Origin: Pseudobacteriovorax antillogorgiicola
Lineage (GTDB): Bacteria > Bdellovibrionota_B > Oligoflexia > Oligoflexales > Oligoflexaceae
DNA length: 64,000 nucleotides
Assembly: GCF_900177345.1 (NCBI RefSeq)
Contig: NZ_FWZT01000022.1
Coordinates: forward strand, 93,391-157,390
Direction: 5' to 3'
Shown here: positions 1-8,803 of the stretch, piece by piece
Position numbering within the stretch: the stretch's first letter is position 1
Layout of the letters: each line of letters opens with the position of its first letter
The notes under the pieces: generated by a model
The model's database searches: none
Seen by the model: only the letters and a program-made list of their open reading frames with translations
Told to the model about the DNA's origin: nothing
Made by a program: the position numbers and the translations under genes

Positions 1-463
1 TAGAGCGTGCGTGCTCAGATTCATGCAATAGTTCCCATGGAGACCGAAGGCGTTCGATGCCGCCTAGTAAAAGTGCAAAATCTTCTCAAACTGCATTGAG
101 ACTTGTATCTACAGCTCAGAGCTAAGGCACAGGCAGCTGGTCATGCAGCAGTTCTAGCCACTGCTGCTAAATCAAAAGTGTAGGATTTGAAATACACAAG
201 CAAGTATGATTAATGAGACACAGCTGTAAACAACAGCACCGACGTAACATGCTTTCGTAATAAAACTACAAAAACAAACCAAATTTACTGTTAAGCCTAC
301 CGGTTTCTCCCCATCAATTAACTTTTTAGTGACGCAAGTGTAGGTATCAGTCCCAGAAGACCTGTATTTATTGATAAATTCATCCGTAGCTTATTTACAA
401 AATCCCACCGTTTAGAATTTTGCGATTGTTTCATCCCAAGCCGCCCTGGTAAAAAAACCTAGC
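1..463. other. Left-edge region with no recognisable gene
   Basis: No reading frame with a start, a ribosome binding site and a plausible protein is visible on either strand. Short open stretches in the first 170 bases are interrupted by stops in all frames. The part after about 180 is AT-rich and looks like the upstream region of the cellulase gene. It could hold decayed coding sequence, but I cannot name a family. Confidence 0.5.
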
Positions 464-520
464 TTGATCGATCAAAAATTTATGTCTTGTTTATTTAGCA
501 ATCATATATGGAGTTCCTAC

Positions 521-1912
521 ATGATGAAACTATCGATGCAGGCTATGGCTGGCATTACCCTTTGGATCGCGCAGCTTTCCCCAGATGCCATCGCTAAGGA
601 AAGAATTCCTTTTCAAGGTGCCAACGCCTATTTGAATCCAGGTTATTCCGAGCAAATTGATAAATCTCTAGCCATCGAAACCGATGCCAGTCTTTACGCC
701 AAGATGGAATCGCTTAAACAGGTCCCTACAACGATCTGGCTCGAAAGCTTAGAGTCCATCGTTGGCAATAAAACACGAATGAGTTTGGAAGATCACCTTG
801 TTGAGGCAGCTCGGCAGCAGGAAGCATTGGCGACCGACGGCAAAATAAAACCTATGACCGTGCAGGTTGCCATCTACAACCTTCCTGATCGCGACTGCTC
901 CGCCTTAGCATCGAATGGCAAACTTAAAGCTGATGAAGGTGGGCTTGAGATCTATAAGAGAGAATTTATCGATGTGATTGCCGATCACTTCGCAGACCCT
1001 CGTTTCGCAAACCTACGAATTGTAGCCATCATTGAACCTGATTCCCTGCCCAACATGGTCACCAACTTAAGCATGGCTCCGTGCCAGAAAGTGAACCAAG
1101 ACAAAACTTATGAGAGCGGCATTCAGTACGCACTTCAAACTCTTTCACAACTACCAAACATGTATCTATACCTCGACATCGCCCATTCTGGGTGGCTTGG
1201 TTGGGATACCAACCTTGGGCCAGCTGTCACCTACTATAGCCAATTTTTAAGTGAAGTTGCCGGTGATCGCTTTCCATTGATCGACGGCTTTATCAGCAAC
1301 GTTTCAGGTTACACTCCGGTTGAGGAGGAGTTTTTGCCCGACTCGCGGTTTGCCATAAACTATCAGCAAATCCGATCAGCTGATTTCTACGAATGGAATC
1401 TGATCTTCGATGAGCGTGACTTTGCCAGTGAATTAAAGAAAGAGTTTGTGAAAGCTGGATTCCCGGAGAGTACCCAATTCTTGATCGATACCTCCCGCAA
1501 CGGCTGGGGCGGACCTAATCGACCATTGAAGAACGAGGGGCCTTACGCTACACCCAACGAGCATGTTGATGCACTCAGAATCGATAAGAGACCGCACCGA
1601 GGCAGTTGGTGCAATGCTGATGGTGCTGGTATCGGAGCTAGGCCGCAAGTTTTGCCTTACGGTGAAGATGATGCCGTGACAGCCTTTATCTGGGGCAAAC
1701 CACCAGGAGAGTCCGATGGCACCAGCGATTCTTCCCAAACAGGCCCAGATTACGAAGGCAAGCAGTTCGATCCTATGTGTAGTCCCACCTATGTAACGGG
1801 CGCTGGCAACCCCACGGGTGCGATGGACGATGCACCTTCTGCAGGAACCTGGTTTCCTAGGCAGTTTAAGATGCTCATTGAAAATGCCTACCCACCAATT
1901 GAAGTGAAATAA
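521..1912 (+). CDS. Secreted glycoside hydrolase family 6 (cellobiohydrolase/endoglucanase)
   Basis: This enzyme hydrolyses beta-1,4-glucan (cellulose) and is predicted to be exported. The ATG at 521 is preferred over an upstream in-frame start because GGAG precedes it closely and the protein then begins with a signal peptide of about 26 residues. Both GH6 signatures are present: YNLPDRDCSA near residue 120, which carries the catalytic acid Asp, and IIEPDSLPN near residue 170. Downstream family blocks are also intact: NGWGGPNRP, RGSWCNADGAG, FIWGKPPGESDG and FDPMCSPTY. The length (463 aa) fits a catalytic domain alone, and I see no cellulose-binding module or linker. It is monocistronic, followed by a hairpin and then the convergent toxin-antitoxin pair. 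Whether it is endo- or exo-acting cannot be read from the sequence. Confidence 0.93.
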   Translation: MMKLSMQAMAGITLWIAQLSPDAIAKERIPFQGANAYLNPGYSEQIDKSLAIETDASLYAKMESLKQVPTTIWLESLESIVGNKTRMSLEDHLVEAARQQEALATDGKIKPMTVQVAIYNLPDRDCSALASNGKLKADEGGLEIYKREFIDVIADHFADPRFANLRIVAIIEPDSLPNMVTNLSMAPCQKVNQDKTYESGIQYALQTLSQLPNMYLYLDIAHSGWLGWDTNLGPAVTYYSQFLSEVAGDRFPLIDGFISNVSGYTPVEEEFLPDSRFAINYQQIRSADFYEWNLIFDERDFASELKKEFVKAGFPESTQFLIDTSRNGWGGPNRPLKNEGPYATPNEHVDALRIDKRPHRGSWCNADGAGIGARPQVLPYGEDDAVTAFIWGKPPGESDGTSDSSQTGPDYEGKQFDPMCSPTYVTGAGNPTGAMDDAPSAGTWFPRQFKMLIENAYPPIEVK

Positions 1913-1923
1913 AAAGTAATAGT

Positions 1924-1939
1924 GGCCCCACGAGGGGCC
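1924..1939. terminator. Hairpin after the cellulase gene
   Basis: A perfect 6-bp GC stem (GGCCCC/GGGGCC) with the tetraloop ACGA lies 12 bases after the cellulase stop and 15 bases before the end of the convergent PIN gene. There is no clear T-run, so termination is likely but not certain. Confidence 0.6.
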
Positions 1940-1953
1940 GTAGGATTTCAAAT

Positions 1954-2376
1954 CTATGCAATATTGATTTCGAAGGGGTTCACCAAAGAGACCCCGTAAT
2001 GAAGAAATTCTTCTGTATTGCTGGTTGCGACCACGGAGCGATTGACCTTAGCGATAGCCGCAATCTGAAGATCCACCTTTCGAGGTTTGAGCCCCTTCGT
2101 TCGTAGCTTGCCATACATCTCTCCAAACAGGCTGGCACTTGCCCCATCATATGGGATGATAGCAATATCAGGGTTGAAGAGTAGCAACTGCTTAAACCAG
2201 ACCAGATGGGCATCTTTTTCCTTCCCATCACTCATTTCGTGGATGGCAAAACTAATCTCTTCGATGGTGATCGCTGTAACTCCAAAGCCAATTTCCGTCG
2301 AAAGCCACCGCATCACCCCTTGGTTGGGCTCTGGCTTGATGGCCTCAAGGATAATATTGCTATCGAGTATGTACAC
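1954..2376 (-). CDS. PIN-domain toxin, VapC/FitB-like
   Basis: This is a predicted single-domain ribonuclease toxin of 140 aa, the usual length. The N-terminal DSN motif (Asp5), the Glu pair in ITIEEISF, the conserved Asp in KVDLQIAA and the C-terminal ATSNTEEF block reproduce the acidic Mg2+-binding site of PIN domains. The GLKPRKVD segment is typical of FitB-type members. The gene starts 9 bases after the stop of the upstream antitoxin gene, so the two are co-transcribed with the antitoxin first. In such pairs the antitoxin binds the toxin and represses the operon. The RNA target cannot be predicted. Confidence 0.85.
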   Translation of the reverse strand: MYILDSNIILEAIKPEPNQGVMRWLSTEIGFGVTAITIEEISFAIHEMSDGKEKDAHLVWFKQLLLFNPDIAIIPYDGASASLFGEMYGKLRTKGLKPRKVDLQIAAIAKVNRSVVATSNTEEFLHYGVSLVNPFEINIA

Positions 2377-2385
2377 GGGATCTCC

Positions 2386-2625
2386 TTATTCACCACCAAC
2401 TTTGATCATTCCGCTGATTCCTGACTCTTCGAAATGTTTCCGCGTATCTTCCAGAAACTGCTCAAGATTTTTCTTTGGAAAGCTGACTTCATGCTTGCGA
2501 TCGTCATAACGGTACACGACGGCAACCTTTTGACCGTGGCTCGTGATAACCTGCGGCTCCTCGTTGGTCGCCTTGATCAGCTTAGAGAAGTCATTTTTAG
2601 CATCTTTTACTGACCACGAACTCAT
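2386..2625 (-). CDS. Phd/YefM-type antitoxin
   Basis: A 79-aa protein with the Phd/YefM fold. The N-terminal DNA-binding part contains the typical WSVKDAKNDFSKLI helix followed by VITSHGQKVAVVYRYDD, the beta-hairpin pattern of this family. The charged C-terminal tail (about residues 45-79) is the expected toxin-neutralising segment. AAGGAGG lies 9 bases before the ATG. It is the first gene of the operon with the PIN toxin at 1954-2376 and is likely autoregulatory through the direct repeats just upstream. Confidence 0.87.
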   Translation of the reverse strand: MSSWSVKDAKNDFSKLIKATNEEPQVITSHGQKVAVVYRYDDRKHEVSFPKKNLEQFLEDTRKHFEESGISGMIKVGGE

Positions 2626-2645
2626 GGCAACCTGCCTCCTTCATC

Positions 2646-2662
2646 TGGCTACATTTGGCTAC
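2646..2662. promoter_or_regulatory. Candidate antitoxin operator (10-bp-phased direct repeat)
   Basis: TGGCTAC occurs twice with exactly 10 bases between starts (2646 and 2656), about 20 bases upstream of the antitoxin start. One helical turn of phasing and the position next to the start fit autoregulatory binding by a Phd-type dimer. This is inference from position and pattern only. Confidence 0.4.
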
Positions 2663-2784
2663 TTTTTGTGTCGGCAGGTTTTGTGAACACTTTAGATTTT
2701 TAGGCAAGCGTAACCCAAGACCTTAATGGAGCCAGGGCTGAAGTTCATATCTTTTCAATCTGGTAAGAAACAGCGAGCCTTAGA

Positions 2785-3399
2785 TTAGGATTTGACATAT
2801 TTTTCAATGACTCGACGAAATCCGGACCGGCCACGCAGACGCCTCACGTATTGCTCGATGCTGTCATGCACAAGTGGAAATTGAGACTCCACCGCCCAAA
2901 ATAAGGTTTGACCTATCATGATATCTGCCAAGGTAAAGTCACCAAGAAGATAGTCTTTATTGCTTAGACCTTGATCCAAAACACCCATGGAACGCTTAAA
3001 TTCATAATGAAGCGACGGCACAACTTCGGCGATTCGTTTTTCCTCGGGATAAATGAAAGTGTGCCGTCGGTGCGCCCAGAGGTGGGCATCCACCTCGGCA
3101 ATCGCAAACTGCATCCATTGCTCACAAAGTCCTTGCTTCTTTGAGTCTCTTGGTAGCAGGTCTTGCTCAGGTTGAAGCCGAGCAAGATAGGAGCAGATCG
3201 CACCTGACTCCCACAGGACAAAACTATCATCTTTGAGCACTGGTACCTTCCCATTGGGATTGAGTGCCAAAAACTCAGGTGAGCGAAGTCCCTTGAGGCT
3301 CATCTCGACAGGAATAAACTCAACTTCAAGATTCAGTTCTTCAGCAGCCCAAAGACAACGAATAGCTCGGGAAATCTTTGCACCATAGATTTGGATCAT
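2785..3399 (-). CDS. Glutathione S-transferase family protein
   Basis: The protein (204 aa) has the thioredoxin-like N-terminal domain with the glutathione-contact block KVPVLKDDSFVLWESGAI, where Val-Pro and Glu-Ser are the classical GSH-binding positions. It is followed by an all-helical C-terminal domain with DFTLADIMIG near residue 150, the N-capping motif of GSTs. The ATG at 3399 has GAGAG upstream and removes a non-homologous N-terminal extension of 22 codons. It likely conjugates glutathione to electrophiles or reduces peroxides in the cytosol; the substrate is unknown. It appears to be a single-gene unit. Confidence 0.88.
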   Translation of the reverse strand: MIQIYGAKISRAIRCLWAAEELNLEVEFIPVEMSLKGLRSPEFLALNPNGKVPVLKDDSFVLWESGAICSYLARLQPEQDLLPRDSKKQGLCEQWMQFAIAEVDAHLWAHRRHTFIYPEEKRIAEVVPSLHYEFKRSMGVLDQGLSNKDYLLGDFTLADIMIGQTLFWAVESQFPLVHDSIEQYVRRLRGRSGFRRVIEKYVKS

Positions 3400-3487
3400 A
3401 AGATGCTCTCTTTGTATAAAGTTGACCTCACGGCATAAGGTACATGAGAATCGGAATCTCGACAAGCACGGCTAGAGCCGTTCTCAA

Positions 3488-4561
3488 TCAAGCCTTGGAG
3501 AATTTCACTTGCGACATGGCAGGCGTCACAAGTACCGCCTGCCCCCGCCCACTCATTGACAGTGGCATCGCCTGATGGGGTAAGAGCACCGGTTGCCCCA
3601 CACCCACTGAAACGGCTTCTTTCAGCTTAAATCGGCCCTCACATGACAAAAACACACCGTAGCCATCGGCCACGGCCAAACGAATAGGCTCATCGTCTTC
3701 TTTGAATATATGATGGACTTGATAATGGTCATTTTTGGGGTACTGATGGATGATTGATTCATCGAGGCCGATGGTATGAAAAGCTTCCATGGTTGAGCGA
3801 ACAAACTTCATCCCCACTTGATTTTCAGGGTCTATGATCCTCAAGGCCTCGTCAACATGCAGTGGCCGCGGCTCCCCATTAGGATCGAGCCGTCCTTGGT
3901 TATCGTATTTGCGTCCCCAATCCCACATCCGATAAGTTTTACCACTTTTCCCGGGGAAAATTCGCTGAGGCTCAAGAAGAGTCACCCCAGGCCCAATAGC
4001 GTGAGGAACTCCGGGCTTAATCTCAAAATAATCTCCTGGTTTGACCGGAACAAATTGAAGGACGTCTTTCGCTCGATCGCCGTCCAATAAAACTTTTCTA
4101 AGCTCGTCTTTATCTAATGAGCGAGAGAAGCCCACATAAATTCCAGCTCCCGGTTCCGCATGAAGGACAAGCCAAGACTCTGGCTTGCCGCACTCTTTGG
4201 GCCCCAAGTTAGGATCCCCATCTTCAGGATGAACCTGCAGCGATAGAGGGCTTGCAGCATTCAATAACTTGACTAGAATTTCACAGGCACCTTTTGACGA
4301 GGCGCTCAATTTTGGTGATAAGACCTGATCACTGTGCTCACGGACAAAGTCCGCCAACAGTTGACCAGTGCTGAGAATCTTAGAAGGGTATGCTGGATCG
4401 CAAGAAAATTCCCAAGACTCGCCAATTGGCGTGTCAACTGCACTCGGGACCAAATCCGCCTTAAACATTTTACTGATGTTGGTCCCTGCCCAAGGGGTTC
4501 GCCTTAGGGGGGTGAACTGGTCAAACGAAAGCAACACAGGATCTGAAACCGACACGGTCAT
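3488..4561 (-). CDS. manA: Mannose-6-phosphate isomerase, class I
   Basis: It interconverts fructose-6-phosphate and mannose-6-phosphate, feeding GDP-mannose and surface polysaccharide synthesis. Zinc-site motifs are visible: SLQVHPED (Gln and His ligands), a Glu in the KPESWLVL block and PGVPHAIG (His ligand). The PGDYFEIKPG and EPQRIFPGKSGKTYRMWDWGR blocks are also family-typical. I chose the ATG at 4561 because GAGGAG sits 4-9 bases before it; a TTG start at 4630 is open but has no ribosome binding site. The C-terminal cupin half is more divergent than the catalytic half. Confidence 0.88.
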   Translation of the reverse strand: MTVSVSDPVLLSFDQFTPLRRTPWAGTNISKMFKADLVPSAVDTPIGESWEFSCDPAYPSKILSTGQLLADFVREHSDQVLSPKLSASSKGACEILVKLLNAASPLSLQVHPEDGDPNLGPKECGKPESWLVLHAEPGAGIYVGFSRSLDKDELRKVLLDGDRAKDVLQFVPVKPGDYFEIKPGVPHAIGPGVTLLEPQRIFPGKSGKTYRMWDWGRKYDNQGRLDPNGEPRPLHVDEALRIIDPENQVGMKFVRSTMEAFHTIGLDESIIHQYPKNDHYQVHHIFKEDDEPIRLAVADGYGVFLSCEGRFKLKEAVSVGVGQPVLLPHQAMPLSMSGRGQAVLVTPAMSQVKFSKA

Positions 4562-4764
4562 GGGCTCCTCAAAAACAGCATTCATGTTCAAGGCCATTAT
4601 CATACCCGCAGGCCTTGCTACTTTCAGCAATTTTATTTGGATGGTATGCAGGTCAAGCCTTTCGTTCCTTTCGACAGAATCAATTGTATTGTATTTTCTA
4701 CAAAAACTTGATTAACTGATTTTTAACAAAATAGAGAAAAATGGTTCAATTCAGGAGATTGCAG

Positions 4765-7413
4765 ATGCTGTATCGTAGAATAGCAAAATCCCTCATACTT
4801 GGAAGCCCTCTCGTCTTCTCCGGAACTCTCTTTGGTCAAGAAGGTGAGTCAGGGGAAAAAGCTGAAAGGATCCAAGTTACCGGGTCACGTATCAAACGGA
4901 TGGATATGGAAGGGTCATCCCCAATCACTGTTATCGATAGACAGGCCATCGAAATATCCGGCTCGCAAACAGTAACCGACGTTCTAAAAACCCTCCCAGC
5001 AGTTGTCGGAAACTCGGTCACAACATCGACAACTAATGGTGGGGGTGGGGGTGCTGGAAACATCACCCTGCGAGGCTTACCCGCAACAGCAACCCTTGTA
5101 CTTCTTAATGGAAGACGCTTGCCTAACGACGGGTTGGCTGGTGAAACTCCAGACTTAAATGCTATTCCGGTAGCAGCTATCGAGCGCATTGAGGTTCTTA
5201 AAGATGGTGCTTCAGCGGTATATGGCTCCGATGCAATTGCCGGGGTTGTCAACATCATCACTAAAAAAGACTTCACTGGCACCAGTGTTGATGTCTACGC
5301 CGGAGCGGCATCGGAAGGTGACCTAGAGACCACAAGCGTGAGCGTCACCTACGGAGCAGCGAGTGACAAAGGCAACATCATGATCGGCGTGAATCACTAT
5401 CGTCAGGGGAACGTTCGCTCCGCTGATCGTGATGTATCGAGCTATCCGCTAGGTGGTGGCAGCTCTGCGATTCCTAATGGTAGTGCAGTTGTTACAACTG
5501 CTGGTAGCGGTTTTACCTGTGCTGATGGCGAGGAAAGCTGCCGTGTAACAGTTCGAGATGGGGTGACCGAAATTACTGGAGTCGGAGATTTCCGTGAGGT
5601 AAGTGGCGACGAGTACAACTACTCAGAACTTACTGATGCAATTATGGCACAGGAACGGCGAAGCGTTTACCTTTATGGCAATTACGACATTTCCGATACT
5701 GTTCGTGCAAACTTAACATCAACCTACACGAACACCTTAAGCAATTACCAATCAGCACCGACTCCAATCTTTACGGCCTTTGAAACTGGCAGTTTGACCA
5801 TGGCTGCTGACAACGAGTTCAACCCATTCGGAGAAGCCCTTACCGACGTCAGACGACGAATGACAGACTTCGGGCCTCGTCAAAGTACCTTCGACTCCAA
5901 TGTAACGAACCTAGTTCTTGGTTTGGAAGGCGACCTTCTCGATATTGGTTGGGGATGGAACTTCGACTACAACTATGGCAACACCAAAACCATTGAAACC
6001 GCTGAGAACCTAGTCAACAAGGCTAATTTTACAGCATCGATCAGCAGCCCCGCTGTGTGTGATGCACTTGAAGAGCTCGGTTGTGTGCCAGTCAATATGT
6101 TCGGCCCTGACGGTTCACTTTCTGCGGAACAGATTGCTTGGCTTAAGACTGAAGCTAACATTCGCGGCGAAGCGGACACTGAGTCTTTCGTCTTCAATAT
6201 CGGCGGAGAAATTGGCTCACTTCCTGGAGGACCTATTTCGATTGCTGGCGGTTTAGAGTATCGCCGCGAAGCGATCAAGTTTAGACCGGATGGTCAGACA
6301 TCCAGCTTCAACTCAATCGGTAACACGAACTTTAAGCCAACCTCAGGTGATCGAGAAGTTAGTGAAGCCTATCTTGAAGCTTTACTTCCAGTGGTGAAGA
6401 TGGTCGATGTAGAGTTAGCCGCACGCTACTCGAGCTACGATGACTTTGGCAACACCTTCAACCCAAAGGTCGGCTTGAAGTTCAAACCCGTTCAAGATTT
6501 CATCCTTCGAGGAACCTACTCTACTGGCTTCCGAGCGCCAAGTTTGAGAGAGCTTTACCAGGGTGAAGCTGAAAACTTTGCTTTCTTAAATGATCCCTGT
6601 GCCAGTGATGCCTCTAAGTGTAACGGTGGCCCGCAAAGTGACTCCTCTCTATTTCAGTTTCTAGCGCTAGAAGGTGGCAACGAAGACCTCGATCCTGAAG
6701 AGTCGACCAGCTATACATTTGGATTGGCCTACTCACCTAGTTGGGGGCTTAATGTAAAGGCGGATTACTTCTTTGTTGAAACGAAGAATGCTATCGACAT
6801 CAACCCACAGTTTATCGTCGACCAGTACAGGAACAATGGCTTGTTCTCTGATAAGATCGTGCTCGATAGTAACAACAACATCCGAACTATTCAGGCCACC
6901 GCATTGAACTTAGCTGCTCGAAAGGTCAAGGGGGTCGACTTTGGAGTTGACTATACCACACGATTTGGAACCGACCGATTTGGAGTGGCTCTAACAGGTA
7001 CCAAGTTTCTTGAGTATCTCAACCAGGCAGACAAGTCTTCAGACTTCGTCGACGTTGTAGGAAAATTCGTCGATGCAGCGTCTGAAGGAGTTGGATCGAT
7101 TCCAGATCATAAGCTCAACCTTGGCTTTTCTTATGGAGTCGGTGGGTTTACTCTAAACTTAACGAACAACTACACCAGCAAACTTGAGGCTGAAGGCTCC
7201 GATTTGGACAAAGATTTTGAAGCCTGGTTAACTCATGACGTCCAGGCAACCTACACGGTGACATCATGGGCGACCACATTCACCCTTGGAGCTGATAACA
7301 TCACCAACAAGGAGCCCCCCTCCTCGGATGCAGCATTCAATGATAATATTGATGCCCGAACTCACAATCTCATAGGTTCGTTCTACTACGCTAGTGTGTC
7401 CACTGAATTGTAA
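4765..7413 (+). CDS. TonB-dependent outer-membrane receptor
   Basis: This 882-aa protein has a signal peptide, then a TonB-box-like ERIQVTGSRI. A plug domain follows (VTDVLKTLPAV, ITLRGLPATATLVLLNGRR, AIERIEVLKDGASAVYGSDA) and then a long beta-barrel ending in an aromatic-rich C-terminal strand. The ATG at 4765 has AGGAG 7 bases upstream, so the ATG at 4741 is probably not used. The plug resembles receptors for oligosaccharides or complex organics rather than classical siderophore receptors, but the substrate is not deducible. No TonB/ExbBD or transporter gene is adjacent. The Gly-rich plug loop at about residues 93-100 is a low-complexity stretch. Confidence 0.92.
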   Translation: MLYRRIAKSLILGSPLVFSGTLFGQEGESGEKAERIQVTGSRIKRMDMEGSSPITVIDRQAIEISGSQTVTDVLKTLPAVVGNSVTTSTTNGGGGGAGNITLRGLPATATLVLLNGRRLPNDGLAGETPDLNAIPVAAIERIEVLKDGASAVYGSDAIAGVVNIITKKDFTGTSVDVYAGAASEGDLETTSVSVTYGAASDKGNIMIGVNHYRQGNVRSADRDVSSYPLGGGSSAIPNGSAVVTTAGSGFTCADGEESCRVTVRDGVTEITGVGDFREVSGDEYNYSELTDAIMAQERRSVYLYGNYDISDTVRANLTSTYTNTLSNYQSAPTPIFTAFETGSLTMAADNEFNPFGEALTDVRRRMTDFGPRQSTFDSNVTNLVLGLEGDLLDIGWGWNFDYNYGNTKTIETAENLVNKANFTASISSPAVCDALEELGCVPVNMFGPDGSLSAEQIAWLKTEANIRGEADTESFVFNIGGEIGSLPGGPISIAGGLEYRREAIKFRPDGQTSSFNSIGNTNFKPTSGDREVSEAYLEALLPVVKMVDVELAARYSSYDDFGNTFNPKVGLKFKPVQDFILRGTYSTGFRAPSLRELYQGEAENFAFLNDPCASDASKCNGGPQSDSSLFQFLALEGGNEDLDPEESTSYTFGLAYSPSWGLNVKADYFFVETKNAIDINPQFIVDQYRNNGLFSDKIVLDSNNNIRTIQATALNLAARKVKGVDFGVDYTTRFGTDRFGVALTGTKFLEYLNQADKSSDFVDVVGKFVDAASEGVGSIPDHKLNLGFSYGVGGFTLNLTNNYTSKLEAEGSDLDKDFEAWLTHDVQATYTVTSWATTFTLGADNITNKEPPSSDAAFNDNIDARTHNLIGSFYYASVSTEL

Positions 7414-7420
7414 ATCACCT

Positions 7421-7448
7421 CAGGCCCAAAATATAAATTTTGGGCCTG
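7421..7448 (+). terminator. Rho-independent terminator after the receptor gene
   Basis: A near-perfect dyad CAGGCCCAAAAT/ATTTTGGGCCTG with a short AT loop begins 8 bases after the receptor stop. A T-rich stretch follows. The A/T-flanked arms allow it to act in both directions, toward the convergent gene as well. Confidence 0.8.
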
Positions 7449-7491
7449 TCTAATTTTCCAGCATAATGAAGGAAATCAAGGACGACTTTTT

Positions 7492-8316
7492 TTACCAGGA
7501 CCGAGGGCTGTTCTGCACTCGTGGGTATTTCTCGATGTTATGAAATAGCATTTGAAAGCCTTTGTTCTGACAATAATCCAATGCATCTTGATGATTCATT
7601 TTAGTTGCGGAAGCATGAAGAACCGATTTATCCCAGTTGCACTGGGTTAGATTGGTCACGTGGGTTGCACAGGGGGTCTCGCATATTACGGGATACTTTT
7701 TCTTGCAATTTCGCTCTACGACCGCAGTGCCTTCTACAAGAGTGATACAATCATCCACGTACTGATCCGAATTCCAGGACCAGATCCACGCTTCTTTGGG
7801 TAGGAAAAACGGTGCTTCAGGAATATCGAGTTTTGCCATAAGTGTTTGTTTTAGATTCTTTTTCGACGTGGAGCTAGTCGTAATTCTAACAACCAACTGA
7901 TTATCAAGCACCGACTCAAGCTCGACCAAGGTATTGATTGCTAGGAGCGAGCTGCTTGCAACGTTCCCACTTTCGAAAATCGCATCGAAGCTTTTCGAAC
8001 TGTTATCGAGGGAACTTTCATGTTGAATCGTAAGTGTTCCATCTCCATTAGCTTTCACATGGTCGGCTTTACTGGTAAGCTCGAATTGAGCTTTTAGTGG
8101 ATCGACATTGACCAGGGACTGGCCGTAGGCATCTGACTCTAACATGCCCTTGAGCAGGGCAAGTGCCGAAATGTTCGCTTCACCCGCTTTGCTCACATAT
8201 TGCTTTACCTGACCTTCCTTGAGAAGACGTTTGTTTTCTTGGACATCATCCATGGTCTGAAACATCCCGACAGCCCCAATCACGGAAATGGCTTGTACAG
8301 TAAAAATCGATTTCAT
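7492..8316 (-). CDS. Exported protein with C-terminal lectin-like cysteine domain
   Basis: A 274-aa predicted secreted protein whose ATG is preceded by AAGGAGG. The first 160 residues contain a signal-like N-terminus and an unrecognised beta-rich segment. From about residue 180 it matches the paralogue at 8804-9352: a W-x-SWN-x-D-x-Y block, then Cys, G-x-AV-x-ER-x-C, P-V-x-CE-x-x-C, and finally A-x-x-YC-x-x-x-G. The C...C....PxxCE pattern resembles the end of a C-type lectin fold, and the A..YC...G block resembles its beginning, so the order looks swapped. It is translationally coupled to the small ORF at 8326-8490. Function is unknown; ligand binding at the cell surface is inference. Confidence 0.75.
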   Translation of the reverse strand: MKSIFTVQAISVIGAVGMFQTMDDVQENKRLLKEGQVKQYVSKAGEANISALALLKGMLESDAYGQSLVNVDPLKAQFELTSKADHVKANGDGTLTIQHESSLDNSSKSFDAIFESGNVASSSLLAINTLVELESVLDNQLVVRITTSSTSKKNLKQTLMAKLDIPEAPFFLPKEAWIWSWNSDQYVDDCITLVEGTAVVERNCKKKYPVICETPCATHVTNLTQCNWDKSVLHASATKMNHQDALDYCQNKGFQMLFHNIEKYPRVQNSPRSW

Positions 8317-8325
8317 AAGTCCTCC

Positions 8326-8490
8326 TTAGGAAGCCATATTGGGAATCACTTGATCCGGCTCGTTTATGATAGACTGGTACAGCTCGTCAAACCGCTGCTG
8401 GGGAGAGGCTTTCTCGGGAAGACCAATATCAATTTCCGGCGGTAGGCAAAACGCTCTCTGACTTTTACAAGAATGGTATTCGAACTTCAA
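8326..8490 (-). CDS. Small ORF (54 aa) with TTG start, coupled to the lectin-like gene
   Basis: The reading frame starts with TTG at 8490, preceded by a perfect AGGAGG five bases upstream. It ends at 8326, where its TAA stop overlaps the AAGGAGG ribosome binding site of the next gene. The product begins MKFEYHSCKSQRAFCLPPE and ends in NMAS; it has two Cys near the N-terminus, no signal peptide and an amphipathic middle section. The strong ribosome binding site and the 9-base gap to the next start argue that it is translated. I recognise no family. It could be a partner protein or a leader that sets translation of the downstream gene. Confidence 0.65.
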   Translation of the reverse strand: MKFEYHSCKSQRAFCLPPEIDIGLPEKASPQQRFDELYQSIINEPDQVIPNMAS

Positions 8491-8501
8491 AACGACCTCC
8501 T

Positions 8502-8803
8502 ACCCATGTTTCCAGCAATGACAACGTTACGGCGGAAATCGTCCTAGTTTTGACGAAGATATCATAGCCCCGACGCAAACACTCCAGAGCCCCATCGCCG
8601 CGATTGGCCATGGCCGACCTGTTTCTTACCAAAAGACAGAATCGGTCGCCCCTTGGATTCTTAAACCAAGTCTCAGATCGCTGAATCCAGGCGTTTCCTT
8701 AGTGATTTTATAGTCATGTTCCAACTAGGGTATCTTCGTTGATCACATGCTCCGAAGCTCCGAAAGATTGCAAGCAAGTAGAACATCACACGAGTAGAGA
8801 AAT
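8502..8803. other. Divergent intergenic region
   Basis: About 300 bases separate the two divergent lectin-like paralogue units. I see no further reading frame with a ribosome binding site and no strong dyad. Promoters for both directions are expected here. Confidence 0.5.

Noticed and set aside
1433..1951. Long minus-strand open frame overlapping the cellulase
   Set aside because: It overlaps the conserved 3' third of the GH6 gene and shows no family features.
4836..5282. Long minus-strand open frame inside the TonB receptor gene
   Set aside because: Composition is Ser/Pro/Thr-rich as expected for an antisense frame of a biased gene; no ribosome binding site or homology.
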